A stretch of 64,000 nucleotides of DNA from 2-02-FULL-55-14 sp964581115 (GCA_964581115.1 CAZOMY010000002.1:186001-250000), one strand, 5' to 3'; shown: positions 7,501-17,744, counted from the first letter of the stretch. Translations and numbers: made by a program. The notes: a model not told the origin generated them from the sequence alone.

Positions 7501-10500
7501 ATGCTTCGCAAGATTGCGTTGGCCCTGTTCGTGTTGTTGCTGGTGCCGATCGTCTTGCTGGCGCAGGATGGCAAACTGCGCGGCTTGGTGACGGACAAAG
7601 AATCGGGCGAGCCTCTGATCGGTGCGAACGTCGTGATCGACGGCACCAATCTTGGCGCGGCATCCGACGTGAACGGTGAGTACGTCATTCTCTCCGTTCC
7701 CCCCGGCATCTACACGCTCAAGGCGTCATACATCGGGTACGCCCCGGTGACGATCTCGAACGTGCGCATTCTGTCGAACATCACGACGACGCAGGACATT
7801 CAAATGTCCAGCACCGCCGTTCAAGCCAGCGAGGTCGTGATCACGGCGGAGCGTCCGCTGATCCAGCGTAACACGACGAACACCGTTCGCGTGAACACGC
7901 AGGAGAATCTGGCGTCGCTCCCTGTCCGCGGACTGCAGAATATCATCGCGCTCGAGGCCGGAGTGGTGGAGCGCAACGGGAACCTGTACGTGCGCGGTGG
8001 ACGCGCCGGCGAGGTCGGGTACACGATCGACGGTACCAACGTCACGAACCCGTACTTCAACGCGCAGAACGTGAACGTTATTCAAGAGGCGATCGAAGAG
8101 ATCCAGGTTCAGGCCGGCGGCTTTACGGCCGAGTATGGCGGCGCCATGTCGGGCCTTGTTCGTACCACCACTCGGACGGGCGGTACGAAGTACCAGTTCA
8201 CCCTCGACGCACAGACGGATGATTTCGCGAAGCCGGGCGAGGAATTCCTCGGCACGAGCTCCCGCGGCTATCGCAACATCGTCGTGACGGCCGGCGGACC
8301 GGTTCTAACGAACGACATTCGCTTCTTCGTGGCAGGCCAGCATAATTTCGTCCGCAACCGCCAGTCCACGTTCATCGAGCCGTTCAAGTTTGAAGGCCTG
8401 ACGCAAGACGCTCTGGGCTCGCGGGGTCCGTCGGTGGCGGGTACGCTGCTCCCGTTCGGCGGCACCATTGAGTACAAAAAGAACTATCTGTACGACAACT
8501 GGTACCAGAGCAACCAGATCCAGGGAACGTTGCTGTTCGACTATAACCCGTTCAAGGTGAAGCTGAGCGGGTCGTATGAGAACCAGCAGCAGCCGGGAGG
8601 CGGCGGATGGCCGGGCGGATTGGCGAACTACTTCCGTTCGCAGTCGCGGCAGGTTACGCTCCCCGACGGTTCGACGCGGATCACGCGCCGGTACAACATG
8701 ACGGAATGGGACCGCACGCTCTTTGGCGCCCGCCTCACCCACGTCCTCAGCCCGAGCACGTTCTATGAGGTCGGCGTGTCGTATCAGAACCGATTCGCCG
8801 AGACGTATGACCCGGAGTTCAAGGGAACGACGTTCGCAGAATGGCTGAAGTATCCTGACAGTCTCGAGAACGCGAAGCTGGGCTATACCGGCTGGCGGTC
8901 GCGGTATTCGACGCCGTTCGCGTATTCGGCCATCCAGCAGTTCGGGTTCACGCATGAGGATGCGCCGAACAACGGCTACGCCAAGAACGAGCAAACCGCG
9001 ATCATCGCCAATGTCGCCTTCACGTCGCAGATCAATTCGAACTGGGAATTGAAGGCGGGCGGTCAGATCGAGACCTGGACGATCAGGACCTACAACTTCG
9101 GCAACATTGCGAACTACCTGAAGTTCATGGACTCGAACGAAGACGGCGTCTTTGACCGTACCTTCGCCAATGCGCTCGAAGAGCGCGTGTTCGTGAACAA
9201 CGCCGGCGTCATTTCCACGGTCGGCTATGACAACTACGGCGTCGAGGTCGATGATGGCGTCAACGCCCCCGGCGAGCCCCTGCTCGCGTCGGCGTACGTC
9301 CAGAACAAGTTCGAGTACCAGGACCTGATCCTGAACGTCGGCGTGCGGTATGAGCTCCTCGACCCCAAGGCGGTCTCCGTACCGAAGCAGCTCAACCCGA
9401 CGACGGGCCAGCTGGACTATCAGAACCTCGATGCGATCTGGAATTATACGTATGAGACATTCCAAGAAGACAAGCTGACAAAGACGGAGGCCTTCCAGCT
9501 TCTCCTGCCCCGCATCAGCTTCTCGTTCCCGGTGACGGACCGCACCGTGTTCTATGCCCTCTACGGCAAGTACGCCCAGCTGCCTCAGCTGAGCCTGATG
9601 TATCAGGACAACATCACGATGTCGGGTCTGCTCGATCCTCTGAGTCGTGTGGGCTACAACATCGGCGGTGCGACGCTCGGCTTCCTCATCCGTCCCGAGC
9701 GCCTGACGCAGTATGAAATCGGTCTCCGGCAGACCCTGACCGACAACTTCGCCCTGACGGTCACTGGCTTCTACAAGGACACGCGCGACCAGATCCAGAT
9801 CACGCGCCTGTTCAACTCATCGGGTGTGCCGATCTCGACGGCCTACCAGAACGAGGACTTCGGAACGCAGAAGGGCGTTGAGTTGACGCTCGAGCTGCGC
9901 CGGACGAACCGTCTAGCGGCGAAAGTGAACTACACATTGTCGGATGCCCGTGGCACGGCTTCTTCGAACCGCTCGTCGCAGAATTCGGTGACGGACGAGT
10001 CGTCGTCGCTGTTCCCGCGCTTCGTCTATCCGCTCGACCAGAACCAGACCCACAAGGGCTCGATCCTGCTCGATTATCGTTGGGGCAAGGGGGAAGGGGG
10101 CGTGCTCGAGGGCTTCGGCGTGAACATGCTGACGACGTTCAACAGCGGCCACAACTACACCAAGATCCAGGAACCGCAGAACCTGGGTCAGGCGTCGGCC
10201 TGGAACATCGGCGTCCGCGCTTTGATCGACTCGCGTACGCGAGTTCCGGTCGAGCCGATCAATAGCTCGACGACTCCGTGGGTGTATAACGTCGACATGA
10301 CCATCAGCAAGGTCTTCTATCTTGACTTCGTGAATCTGGAGCTCTACGCTCGCGTGCTGAACCTGTTCAACACAAAGAGCGTGATCAACGTCTACCCGAC
10401 CACGGGTACGCCGTTCGACGACGGCTGGCTGAAGTCGCCGTACGCCGTGTCGTATAAGCAGATCCCGAACTACGAAGCTTGGTACAAGGCAGTGAATCTG

Positions 10501-10617
10501 GCCAACCGTCATGCGTACATGAGCATCGGCGGCGGCGGTGGCCTCGGTCAGCAGGGCGGTAATGACCTCTACGGTTCGCCGCGCGAGATCCGGATCGGTA
10601 TGAAGCTCGAACTGTAA
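7501..10617 (+). CDS. TonB-dependent receptor-like outer membrane protein with CarboxypepD-regulatory domain
   Basis: The 1038-residue protein has a signal peptide (1-21, ending LLAQ). A beta-sandwich of the carboxypeptidase-regulatory-like family follows (about 24-105; GLVTDKESGEPLIGANV, DVNGEYVILSVPPGIYTLK). Next is a TonB plug domain (about 115-225; LPVRGLQNIIALEAGVV, YVRGGRAGEVGYTIDGTNV) and a long beta-barrel ending REIRIGMKLEL. The arrangement is the SusC-like one common in the FCB group, although no SusD partner follows. The next genes encode a secreted T9SS-type protein and a PorV-like barrel. The substrate cannot be read from sequence. It sits behind a consensus promoter and is probably well expressed. 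Confidence 0.88.
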   Translation: MLRKIALALFVLLLVPIVLLAQDGKLRGLVTDKESGEPLIGANVVIDGTNLGAASDVNGEYVILSVPPGIYTLKASYIGYAPVTISNVRILSNITTTQDIQMSSTAVQASEVVITAERPLIQRNTTNTVRVNTQENLASLPVRGLQNIIALEAGVVERNGNLYVRGGRAGEVGYTIDGTNVTNPYFNAQNVNVIQEAIEEIQVQAGGFTAEYGGAMSGLVRTTTRTGGTKYQFTLDAQTDDFAKPGEEFLGTSSRGYRNIVVTAGGPVLTNDIRFFVAGQHNFVRNRQSTFIEPFKFEGLTQDALGSRGPSVAGTLLPFGGTIEYKKNYLYDNWYQSNQIQGTLLFDYNPFKVKLSGSYENQQQPGGGGWPGGLANYFRSQSRQVTLPDGSTRITRRYNMTEWDRTLFGARLTHVLSPSTFYEVGVSYQNRFAETYDPEFKGTTFAEWLKYPDSLENAKLGYTGWRSRYSTPFAYSAIQQFGFTHEDAPNNGYAKNEQTAIIANVAFTSQINSNWELKAGGQIETWTIRTYNFGNIANYLKFMDSNEDGVFDRTFANALEERVFVNNAGVISTVGYDNYGVEVDDGVNAPGEPLLASAYVQNKFEYQDLILNVGVRYELLDPKAVSVPKQLNPTTGQLDYQNLDAIWNYTYETFQEDKLTKTEAFQLLLPRISFSFPVTDRTVFYALYGKYAQLPQLSLMYQDNITMSGLLDPLSRVGYNIGGATLGFLIRPERLTQYEIGLRQTLTDNFALTVTGFYKDTRDQIQITRLFNSSGVPISTAYQNEDFGTQKGVELTLELRRTNRLAAKVNYTLSDARGTASSNRSSQNSVTDESSSLFPRFVYPLDQNQTHKGSILLDYRWGKGEGGVLEGFGVNMLTTFNSGHNYTKIQEPQNLGQASAWNIGVRALIDSRTRVPVEPINSSTTPWVYNVDMTISKVFYLDFVNLELYARVLNLFNTKSVINVYPTTGTPFDDGWLKSPYAVSYKQIPNYEAWYKAVNLANRHAYMSIGGGGGLGQQGGNDLYGSPREIRIGMKLEL

Positions 10618-10625
10618 GCGACGTC

Positions 10626-10654
10626 GGACGGCCGTCGTACGCCGGCGGCCGTCC
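10626..10654 (+). other. GC-rich intergenic hairpin between receptor gene and downstream secreted-protein gene
   Basis: A perfect 9-bp stem GGACGGCCG (10626-10634) / CGGCCGTCC (10646-10654) without a following T-run. It could be a transcript-stabilising or partially terminating structure that sets unequal expression within the cassette. Confidence 0.45.
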
Positions 10655-10714
10655 ACTCGCCATACTGATAATCCAGATCTCCGCCACGAGTTCATCCATA
10701 AGGAGCTTCAACCT

Positions 10715-13700
10715 ATGAAAGCGACGAATTTCCTGAGGGCAGGATTGGTCCTGGCGGTTGGCGCCTTGGTCAGCCTGGTCTCGCTGGCGAAAGAGCCGGC
10801 CGACCAGAGCAAGAAAGGGCAGACGCTCGCCAAGGGCGCGGGTTCGCCCGTCTACGCTGTCCTCAATATCAACAATCTCACGACCTGGCTTCGCGCAGAC
10901 GGCCATTCGAACCACTCGCCGTCGGCCGATGACGGTCTGTACTATCCACGCGGCACGGGCAGTGCGATCTACCAAGACTGCATAGTCTGGGGTGGCAAGG
11001 TCTACACGAACGCCGGTCTGACGACGCCGGGACCTCGTCAGACGGTGCGCGTCGGTGGCGGGACCTACGGCATTGGAACCCGCGCCGGAAAGATCCTCGA
11101 TCCCTCCCTCGGCCCCACGGTCGGCACGGGCATCGAAGACCCGGCGGCGTCGGACGTTCGCATCTTTCGCATTCGGCGCGACTACTACACGATGACCGAA
11201 GCGGACATGATCCGCGACGCTGCCGTGGTCAACGAAGTGAATGAATCGGCCGTGACGACGACGCAGACGGCGGCCCTGAAGGCGCAGTATGCCCTCGACT
11301 GGGCTAATTGGCCGGTCGCAAAGGGCGCACCGTTCATCGACCGGAATGGGAACGGCGTCTATGATCCTCCGCCGGCGTTCAATACCGATGCTACAGCCGG
11401 CCCGGTCTTCACGGTCGACAGTTTGATCGCTCAAGGTCGGGATGAGCCGGGCGTCGCCGGCGGCGACCCGAACTCACCGGCCGACCAGGTCATTTGGACG
11501 GTGTATAACGACCTGACCGTCGCGACGGCGCTGGGCTTCGAAGGTTCTGAACCCGTCGGTATCGAGGTTCAAAAGACGGTCTGGGGCTACAAGCGCACGG
11601 ATGCCCTTGGAAACCTGTATTTCAATCGTTACAAGCTCATCAACAAGGGGGGAGTCGATACGTCGGCGGCCGCCGGCGACCAGTTCGGCGCCTTCTGGAT
11701 CGATTCGATGTACGTCTGCCAGTGGTCCGACCCTGATCTGGGCAACGCAGGGGACGACCTCTTGGGTAGTGATTCACTTCTGTCGATGGGCTTTTGCTTC
11801 AATGGCAACGCTGTCGACGCGGAGTACCGGGGCTTCAACCTTCCGCCTCCGGCGGTCGGATACGACTTCCTGGCGGGACCGCTCTACAATTCGCCCGGCG
11901 ATTCGGCGGTGTTCAACCTGAAGCGAGTATATAACAAGGCCAACCGTGGCATGTCGTCATTCTCATACTTCTCGGCGGGTTCGCCCTACAGCGATCCTCC
12001 GGGTGGCACGGGGGCATACCTGAACGGCACGGGCCGATGGTGGAAAATGCTTCGCGGGTTTGCTCCGTTGGGCGACCTGAACACAGCCGACCAGCCGTAC
12101 GCTCATCCTCCGGGATATCCGATCTCCAACTACCCATTGTCGGGCAATCCGGTCACGGGCACAGGCTTCATTGACGGTCTTGGCACAAGCTATTCATTCG
12201 CGGCCGGCGACCGCCGCCTGCTGTGCACCACGGGACCCTTCCAGATGGCCCCGGGCGACACGCAGGAAATCTACGTCGGTGTTGTGGCTGGAATCGGCGC
12301 CGACCGCCTCACGAGCGTGTCGGTCATGAAGTTCAACGACCGGTTCGTTCAGAATACCTTCAACGCTCTGTTCCAGGTTCCGCGCGCTCCCACGCCACCG
12401 GATGTAAAGGTGGCCGAGCTTGACGGGGCGATCGTGCTCGAATGGGGTTCGAATCTGACCCGCGTCTCCGACACGGAGACCAAGGTCAACGAACCGGGGA
12501 CCTACGTGTTTGAAGGCTACAATGTGTATCAGTTGCCGGCGCGCGGTTCGCAATTGAGTGAAGGCCGCCGGATCGCGACGTACGACCTCGCGACCGACCC
12601 GACCGTCATTCTGGATGAGCAGTTCGACCAAGCGTCGGGACAGATCCTAAGTCTGCCGGTGCAGTTCGGCACGAACTCGGGCATCACCCGTCACTTCACG
12701 TTCAATCGCGATTATCTGCTCGACGTCAACAAGATCTACAACGGCCAGGAGTACTACCTGGTGGTCACGGCCTATTCGCGCGCCACGGTCCCGGGCTACC
12801 TCCCGGCGGTCCTGGAGTCGGATCCGGTCGTCATCACAGTCCAGCCGAAGGTGGAGTTTGGCAAGGTGTTTGCCAACGTTCCGGGCGACACGATCGCGAC
12901 AACGCATATCGGTACGTCTGACGGTGTCGTGATCCCGGTGGTCGTCAACCCGGCGGCTGCGAACGGCAAGACCTACGAGGTGCGATTCGATACCACGGGT
13001 GGCTCAATCACGTGGTACCTCCGCAACACCACGGACGGCGTGAATGTGCTGTCCGGTCAGACCGATCAATCTGCATCCGATCCTCCGATCGTCGAGGGAG
13101 GCGTGCAGCTCTACGTCACCGGTCCGCCGGCTCCCGGCCTCAAGACCGACGCGTGGGCGTGGAACGGTACGCGATTCATGACGTGGGCGAATGCGGATGG
13201 GTCGACCGGTCTCGGTTTCGAAGAGTTCTCAGGAGCATGGGGTTGGGAGACGCCGCAGCACTACTTCGGCATCGGTGACAACCGTGTCAACGAGAACTCG
13301 CTCTATGGTGTTCGGATCGTTTTTGCGGCCCACGGAGTGACGACGGCGGCGACGCCATTCCCGGCCGGGATCAACGGTGCGGACCTATTCGATACAAGCA
13401 ATGATGACACGGCATCGTATGCGTACCGGTACATGCGTCTGGCCGCCAGTGCTCCGGCTCAGCCGCACTTTGCGGCCTGGATCGTGAATGCAGCCGGTGG
13501 ATATCGATATCAGGACTACCGTATCAGTGCTCCTCTGGCGGCATACAACACCGACGTCAACCCGCCTGAGCGTCTTGCGATTGGTTACCTCGAGAACAAC
13601 GTCGCGAATGGCTTGGTTGACGGCTACTATTGGCCGGCGCCATTCTCGATCGTCCCAGGCGGCAACAACACGGGCAGCACCACACCTCGCGAGTGGCTGT

Positions 13701-14266
13701 TCATTCTGAACCATCCTTACACAAGTGCAACGCCCAATGCGACACTCCAGGGGGACATCCTGAACAACCTCGCGATCCAGACGATCTACTGGGGAACGTG
13801 GAACCGGCGGAATACGAACGCCTGGCCCGATGGCAACTCATTCGAGCTGACCCCGAACCGGCCGAACACGGTCAACGACGTGTTCCGTTACACCGTCACG
13901 GCACCGGCCTCGGGCGTGGCGCTCGAAAAGTTCAGCGCTGACAGGGTTGGTGTGTTCCCGAACCCGTACTATGCGTTCAACGCCGCTGAGACCAACCGGT
14001 TCCAGCGCTTTGTGACATTCAACAATCTGCCTCCGGTCGCGAAGATCCGGATCTTCAACCTGGCGGGCCAACTGGTGCGCGTGCTCGACAAGAACGAGCC
14101 GTCCCAGTTCCTCCGGTGGAACATCATGAACCAGGCGGGCTTCCCGGTGGCGAGCGGCATGTATGTCGCTCACATCGAGATGACGCTGCCCTCCGACGGT
14201 TCCACGGTGACCAAGGTCCTGAAACTCGGTGTCATCCAGGAACAGGAGATCTTGAACACCTACTAA
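10715..14266 (+). CDS. large secreted protein with T9SS type A-like C-terminal domain
   Basis: The 1183-residue product has a signal peptide (about 1-25). Its N-terminal region (about 45-110) is rich in Gly, Asn and Trp and resembles a domain I have seen in surface proteins of this phylum group. There is a calcium-loop-like segment DRNGNGVYD near 209 and beta-rich repeats. The C-terminal domain (about 1075-1183) reads VGVFPNPYYAFN, then IRIFNLAGQLVRVLDK, then ASGMYVAHIEM. That is the FlgD-like/T9SS sorting pattern: NPY motif, hydrophobic strands, G-x-Y and a short basic end. Export by the Sec and then T9SS routes is inferred. The function of the body is unknown. It lies between a TonB-type receptor and a PorV-type barrel. 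Confidence 0.75.
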   Translation: MKATNFLRAGLVLAVGALVSLVSLAKEPADQSKKGQTLAKGAGSPVYAVLNINNLTTWLRADGHSNHSPSADDGLYYPRGTGSAIYQDCIVWGGKVYTNAGLTTPGPRQTVRVGGGTYGIGTRAGKILDPSLGPTVGTGIEDPAASDVRIFRIRRDYYTMTEADMIRDAAVVNEVNESAVTTTQTAALKAQYALDWANWPVAKGAPFIDRNGNGVYDPPPAFNTDATAGPVFTVDSLIAQGRDEPGVAGGDPNSPADQVIWTVYNDLTVATALGFEGSEPVGIEVQKTVWGYKRTDALGNLYFNRYKLINKGGVDTSAAAGDQFGAFWIDSMYVCQWSDPDLGNAGDDLLGSDSLLSMGFCFNGNAVDAEYRGFNLPPPAVGYDFLAGPLYNSPGDSAVFNLKRVYNKANRGMSSFSYFSAGSPYSDPPGGTGAYLNGTGRWWKMLRGFAPLGDLNTADQPYAHPPGYPISNYPLSGNPVTGTGFIDGLGTSYSFAAGDRRLLCTTGPFQMAPGDTQEIYVGVVAGIGADRLTSVSVMKFNDRFVQNTFNALFQVPRAPTPPDVKVAELDGAIVLEWGSNLTRVSDTETKVNEPGTYVFEGYNVYQLPARGSQLSEGRRIATYDLATDPTVILDEQFDQASGQILSLPVQFGTNSGITRHFTFNRDYLLDVNKIYNGQEYYLVVTAYSRATVPGYLPAVLESDPVVITVQPKVEFGKVFANVPGDTIATTHIGTSDGVVIPVVVNPAAANGKTYEVRFDTTGGSITWYLRNTTDGVNVLSGQTDQSASDPPIVEGGVQLYVTGPPAPGLKTDAWAWNGTRFMTWANADGSTGLGFEEFSGAWGWETPQHYFGIGDNRVNENSLYGVRIVFAAHGVTTAATPFPAGINGADLFDTSNDDTASYAYRYMRLAASAPAQPHFAAWIVNAAGGYRYQDYRISAPLAAYNTDVNPPERLAIGYLENNVANGLVDGYYWPAPFSIVPGGNNTGSTTPREWLFILNHPYTSATPNATLQGDILNNLAIQTIYWGTWNRRNTNAWPDGNSFELTPNRPNTVNDVFRYTVTAPASGVALEKFSADRVGVFPNPYYAFNAAETNRFQRFVTFNNLPPVAKIRIFNLAGQLVRVLDKNEPSQFLRWNIMNQAGFPVASGMYVAHIEMTLPSDGSTVTKVLKLGVIQEQEILNTY

Positions 14267-14314
14267 GGTGAACACGAGACTCGTGTTCTTCACGACGAAC
14301 AAGGAGACTATCAG

Positions 14315-15361
14315 ATGAAACCCAATAAGCTGTTCACGGCAGTTGCGGTCCTGCTCTGCCTCGTCGTGCTGGCTGACGGCGGGTTTGCGCAGAACAAGAG
14401 GATCGGGACCGCGAGTTCGACGCAGCTGCTGATCCCCGTGGGCGCCCGCGGTGTGGCGCTCGGCGGCTCGCAGCTCGCGAACACCCGCGGCGTGGAAGCC
14501 ATCTACTGGAATCCCGCCGGTCTCGGACGAATGGACAATTCGGCCGAAGGGATGTTCTCATCGATGAGCTATATCGCCGACATCGACGTTAGCTACGGCG
14601 GCGTCGCCGGTACCTTCGGCGATTTCGGAACGCTGGGATTCGCCGTTACGTCGCTCAATTTCGGGGACATCCCGCTGACGACGGAGGATGATCCGGAGAA
14701 CATCAGCGATCGCTACTACTCGCCGACCTTTGTCACCCTCGGCGTGGCCTACGGTCGCGGCCTGACCGATGCCATCGCCGTCGGATTCACGGCGAAGATC
14801 ATCAGCGAGCAGATCGCGCGCGTGAGCGCCACGGGGTTCGCGCTGGATATCGGCATCCAGTACAACAACCTCATCGGCGTGTCGGGCCTCGAGCTCGGCG
14901 TGGCGGTGAAGAACATCGGACCGCAGGTGAAGTATGACGGCCCGGGTCTGTATCGCGTTGCTCGTTCGTCCGACGGACGTCGTCCGGAGCAACGGTATCG
15001 TTCCGAAGCGGCGAGCTTCGAACTGCCGTCTGTGGTGGAGATCGGCTTGTCCTATGAAGGCAAGGTCGAGAACAACATCATGTATGGCGTCAACGGTACC
15101 TTCACGAACAACAACCTCTACCTTGATGAGTACAAGGTCGGGGCGGAGGTTGGCGTGATGCTCGACGCGATCCAGCTCTTCGGCCGAGTGGGCATGGGCT
15201 TCGTGCCGCAGGCGGAAACCGATGAGAACATCTTCGGTGAAAGCTTCGGCCTCGGCGTCCATTGGGACACGCCCGGGATCGATATCACGATCGATTATGC
15301 CTATCGGTCGGCGACGTTCTTCGACGGGAACAATGTGTTCACCGTCAAGTTCGGCTTCTGA
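14315..15361 (+). CDS. PorV/PorQ-family outer membrane beta-barrel protein
   Basis: The 348-residue product has a signal peptide (1 to about 25, ending GGFAQ). Its conserved N-terminus is typical of the PorV/PorQ (UPF0164) family: LLIPVGARGVALGGSQLAN and EAIYWNPAGLGRMDNSAEG, the latter a FadL-like N-P-A-G-L motif. Amphipathic strands continue to a terminal VFTVKFGF, which ends in Phe as outer-membrane barrels do. PorV shuttles T9SS cargo to the attachment complex, so its place right after a T9SS-type cargo gene is meaningful. This paralogue may serve that cargo specifically, which is inference. Confidence 0.85.
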   Translation: MKPNKLFTAVAVLLCLVVLADGGFAQNKRIGTASSTQLLIPVGARGVALGGSQLANTRGVEAIYWNPAGLGRMDNSAEGMFSSMSYIADIDVSYGGVAGTFGDFGTLGFAVTSLNFGDIPLTTEDDPENISDRYYSPTFVTLGVAYGRGLTDAIAVGFTAKIISEQIARVSATGFALDIGIQYNNLIGVSGLELGVAVKNIGPQVKYDGPGLYRVARSSDGRRPEQRYRSEAASFELPSVVEIGLSYEGKVENNIMYGVNGTFTNNNLYLDEYKVGAEVGVMLDAIQLFGRVGMGFVPQAETDENIFGESFGLGVHWDTPGIDITIDYAYRSATFFDGNNVFTVKFGF

Positions 15362-15387
15362 TCTGCTGCAGTTGTCTTCTTCGCAAG

Positions 15388-15416
15388 GGGCTGCCCGCGC
15401 AGGGCAGCCCTTTGTG
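15388..15416 (+). terminator. intrinsic terminator after the PorV-like gene
   Basis: A perfect stem GGGCTGCCC (15388-15396) / GGGCAGCCC (15402-15410), loop GCGCA, followed by TTTGTGTT. It closes the three-gene cassette. Confidence 0.85.
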
Positions 15417-15444
15417 TTCTCCATTCATCGATTACATCGCGGCT

Positions 15445-17721
15445 ATGCGTTCTATCCTCATTGCGCTCGCATCCCTTCTGATCGACCCGCTCGCCTTTGC
15501 ACAAGGACCCTCTGACACGGATCGTTTCATCCAAGTGCGATCGTCCGAGCTTCGGTTTGGAGGAAGGGTCCTGGTGATCGCCCTCGCCCCGGGCCATGAG
15601 GACCTCGAAGCGATTGCACGCTATCGAACTCTGATCGGGGCGCAGGTACGGGTCGCATACTTCACGAACGGCGAGGGAACCATCCCCGATCCATCGATCA
15701 GATTCCCGAATCAGGTTGCAGCCGCCGCCCGCGAACGGGCGTATCGGTCATCGATCGCCCTTGATGTCGATCATTCTTTCTTGAACCTCCCGCATCTTGA
15801 CGGGGTGGCGGACGGTGCCCATGTCCAGATGGCATGGACGCCGGACACTGTGCGTGCTCGGTTGCGGACACAGGTAGAGGAGTTTCAACCCGACCTCATC
15901 ATTGTGAACGGCTTCGAACGGCCTGAGACGCCCTTGGCTGCAGGCAAAGAGATGCTTCCGTGGCTGTCTGAGGTGCTCGATCGGATCGCTTCGTATCGAC
16001 GTCCGGTGCCGGCGATGGTTGCGGTGGCGGAGCCTCGACAGCGTGCGGCAACGCCGGCGAGCCGACCATCGCGAGGCGATCGCGCGCTGCGACCAACTCT
16101 GGCCGGCGCGCGTTCGGCCTATGCCGACGTGGACCTGGTGCTACCGCCAAGCGCGCCGCAGTATCGGTCGCTGACAGGCTATCCGAAGGCGCTCGTTCGG
16201 TCGGCGAGCGATCTCGATGGCCTTCTTCGTCGGACGATCCCCTCTCCGGTGCGAGCGCTCGATTCACTCCTTCGAACGTTCGGCGATCACGTCGCGGCCT
16301 GGAAAAGGATCCCTCAGGGACGCGAGGCCGACCGCATCCTTCGGCGAGCGGTGGACCTCCTCGGACAGATCGATCGGTGGCTACAGACCCATCCCCGTGA
16401 AATGGAACGCGAACGAAGGATCCTCCTCGACCGTCGCGCGGCACTTGAGGCGGTGCGGGTTCGCTTGATCGGAGCGGAGGCGTTCGTACGCGTGTCCGAT
16501 TCGGTGCTGACGAACACGCAATTGACCTATCTGACGATCGACTCGGTGCGGGGTATGGACCCGGCGGGGGAGACGCAGGTCTTCTTTCCGATGGTCTCAA
16601 AAGGGTGGATCCTGAACGAGACCCCTGACAATCGGGCCGCGCTGGTGATCGGGACCCCGTATCGTCTGATCTCGGCGCGGGACATTCCTTACGATCTTCC
16701 GCGCGAGCTTGCGGGCTTGGACCAACCCCGCTATCGAACGCCGTGGCACTTCTTCATCATCCACCGCTCGAAGAGACCGGAGCGCAGCTTTTCACTGCGG
16801 GTGGATGCGGGTCTGTATGGAGCGCCCCGCTTCTCGGTCGATGTCCTGACGCCGATCATGATGGCGGTCCCGGGCGAGCGTCTGGTTGTCCGGATCACGA
16901 ATAATTCGCGCGATGGTGTGCGCGATACTCTCGAGGTGCATGATGCCTACGTTCGCTCGCGACCGATGTTCTTTCGGATGAACGCCAAGGGGTCGACCGA
17001 GATCGACACGCTCGATCTGCAGTTCCATGAGGACTATCCGGAGGGAACGAGCTTCGCCGATGTGCTCATAGGGCTCGACCCGGTCGCCCGGTTCCTGGTT
17101 CGGAGATTCTCCGTGTCGGTCGACTCCTCCATACGGGTTGGCGTCTTGATCGATCCAAGCTCCACCGTGACAGGTTTGGCGATGCGGAGGCTGGGCCAAC
17201 CTGTTCGATGGATCACAACGACAGGATTCGGCGACGACGAGTTGCTCGGCCTGCAGACCGTTGTGGTGCCCGAGTGGTGCGGTGGCGCTCTTCGGACGTC
17301 GGAATGGTCAGTGCTGCGCCGGTTCGCTGAAGAGGGCGGCCGCGTACTGGTGCTGGCTCAACACGCCGACGTCACGGTGGCTCTGCCCGGCTCGCCCGTT
17401 CGCCAGGCGGTGCCCGACGGGAATACCGATAGCACGGCCGTCCTCACGTTCATGCCCGATGATCGTTTGTTTGCCGCACCCAATGCGTTGCTCGACGATT
17501 CGTGGGAAGGATGGCTGAACCGACGCGTTCCGCATCGGCTGACGCTCTCTTCTCCGACGGTCGATGTGCCGCTCAGCGTCGGCGTCAACGCCATACCGGG
17601 GATCGTCCGCTGGACCGTCGGGCGCGGTGCCTTCACCTATGTCAATCTGAATCTTCACCATCAGTTTCTTAACGCCCATCCGGCAGCATACCGCCTGCTT
17701 GCAAACCTGGTGGCCTCTTGA
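15445..17721 (+). CDS. PIG-L/LmbE-like protein with degenerate metal site
   Basis: The 758-residue secreted protein has a signal peptide MRSILIALASLLIDPLAFAQ. Residues about 35-200 resemble the PIG-L (LmbE) deacetylase fold: a first strand RVLVIALAPGHEDLEAI, then AYFTNGEGT, then PDLIIVNGFE. The canonical AHPDDE metal motif is replaced by APGHED, and no HPDH-type second motif is evident, so catalysis is doubtful. The remainder is beta-rich with a C-terminal segment (about 600-758) that could be a Rossmann/GATase-like fold. The ATG at 15445 follows a terminator and precedes a good signal peptide. It overlaps the next open frame only marginally. The exact role is unknown. Confidence 0.6.
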   Translation: MRSILIALASLLIDPLAFAQGPSDTDRFIQVRSSELRFGGRVLVIALAPGHEDLEAIARYRTLIGAQVRVAYFTNGEGTIPDPSIRFPNQVAAAARERAYRSSIALDVDHSFLNLPHLDGVADGAHVQMAWTPDTVRARLRTQVEEFQPDLIIVNGFERPETPLAAGKEMLPWLSEVLDRIASYRRPVPAMVAVAEPRQRAATPASRPSRGDRALRPTLAGARSAYADVDLVLPPSAPQYRSLTGYPKALVRSASDLDGLLRRTIPSPVRALDSLLRTFGDHVAAWKRIPQGREADRILRRAVDLLGQIDRWLQTHPREMERERRILLDRRAALEAVRVRLIGAEAFVRVSDSVLTNTQLTYLTIDSVRGMDPAGETQVFFPMVSKGWILNETPDNRAALVIGTPYRLISARDIPYDLPRELAGLDQPRYRTPWHFFIIHRSKRPERSFSLRVDAGLYGAPRFSVDVLTPIMMAVPGERLVVRITNNSRDGVRDTLEVHDAYVRSRPMFFRMNAKGSTEIDTLDLQFHEDYPEGTSFADVLIGLDPVARFLVRRFSVSVDSSIRVGVLIDPSSTVTGLAMRRLGQPVRWITTTGFGDDELLGLQTVVVPEWCGGALRTSEWSVLRRFAEEGGRVLVLAQHADVTVALPGSPVRQAVPDGNTDSTAVLTFMPDDRLFAAPNALLDDSWEGWLNRRVPHRLTLSSPTVDVPLSVGVNAIPGIVRWTVGRGAFTYVNLNLHHQFLNAHPAAYRLLANLVAS

Positions 17722-17744
17722 TATCTTCCTTTGCGGTGATCTCC

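Noticed and set aside
8305..9465. 386-codon minus-strand frame opposite the TonB-type receptor gene
   Set aside because: Low-information Arg/Val-rich translation, antisense to a well-supported gene.
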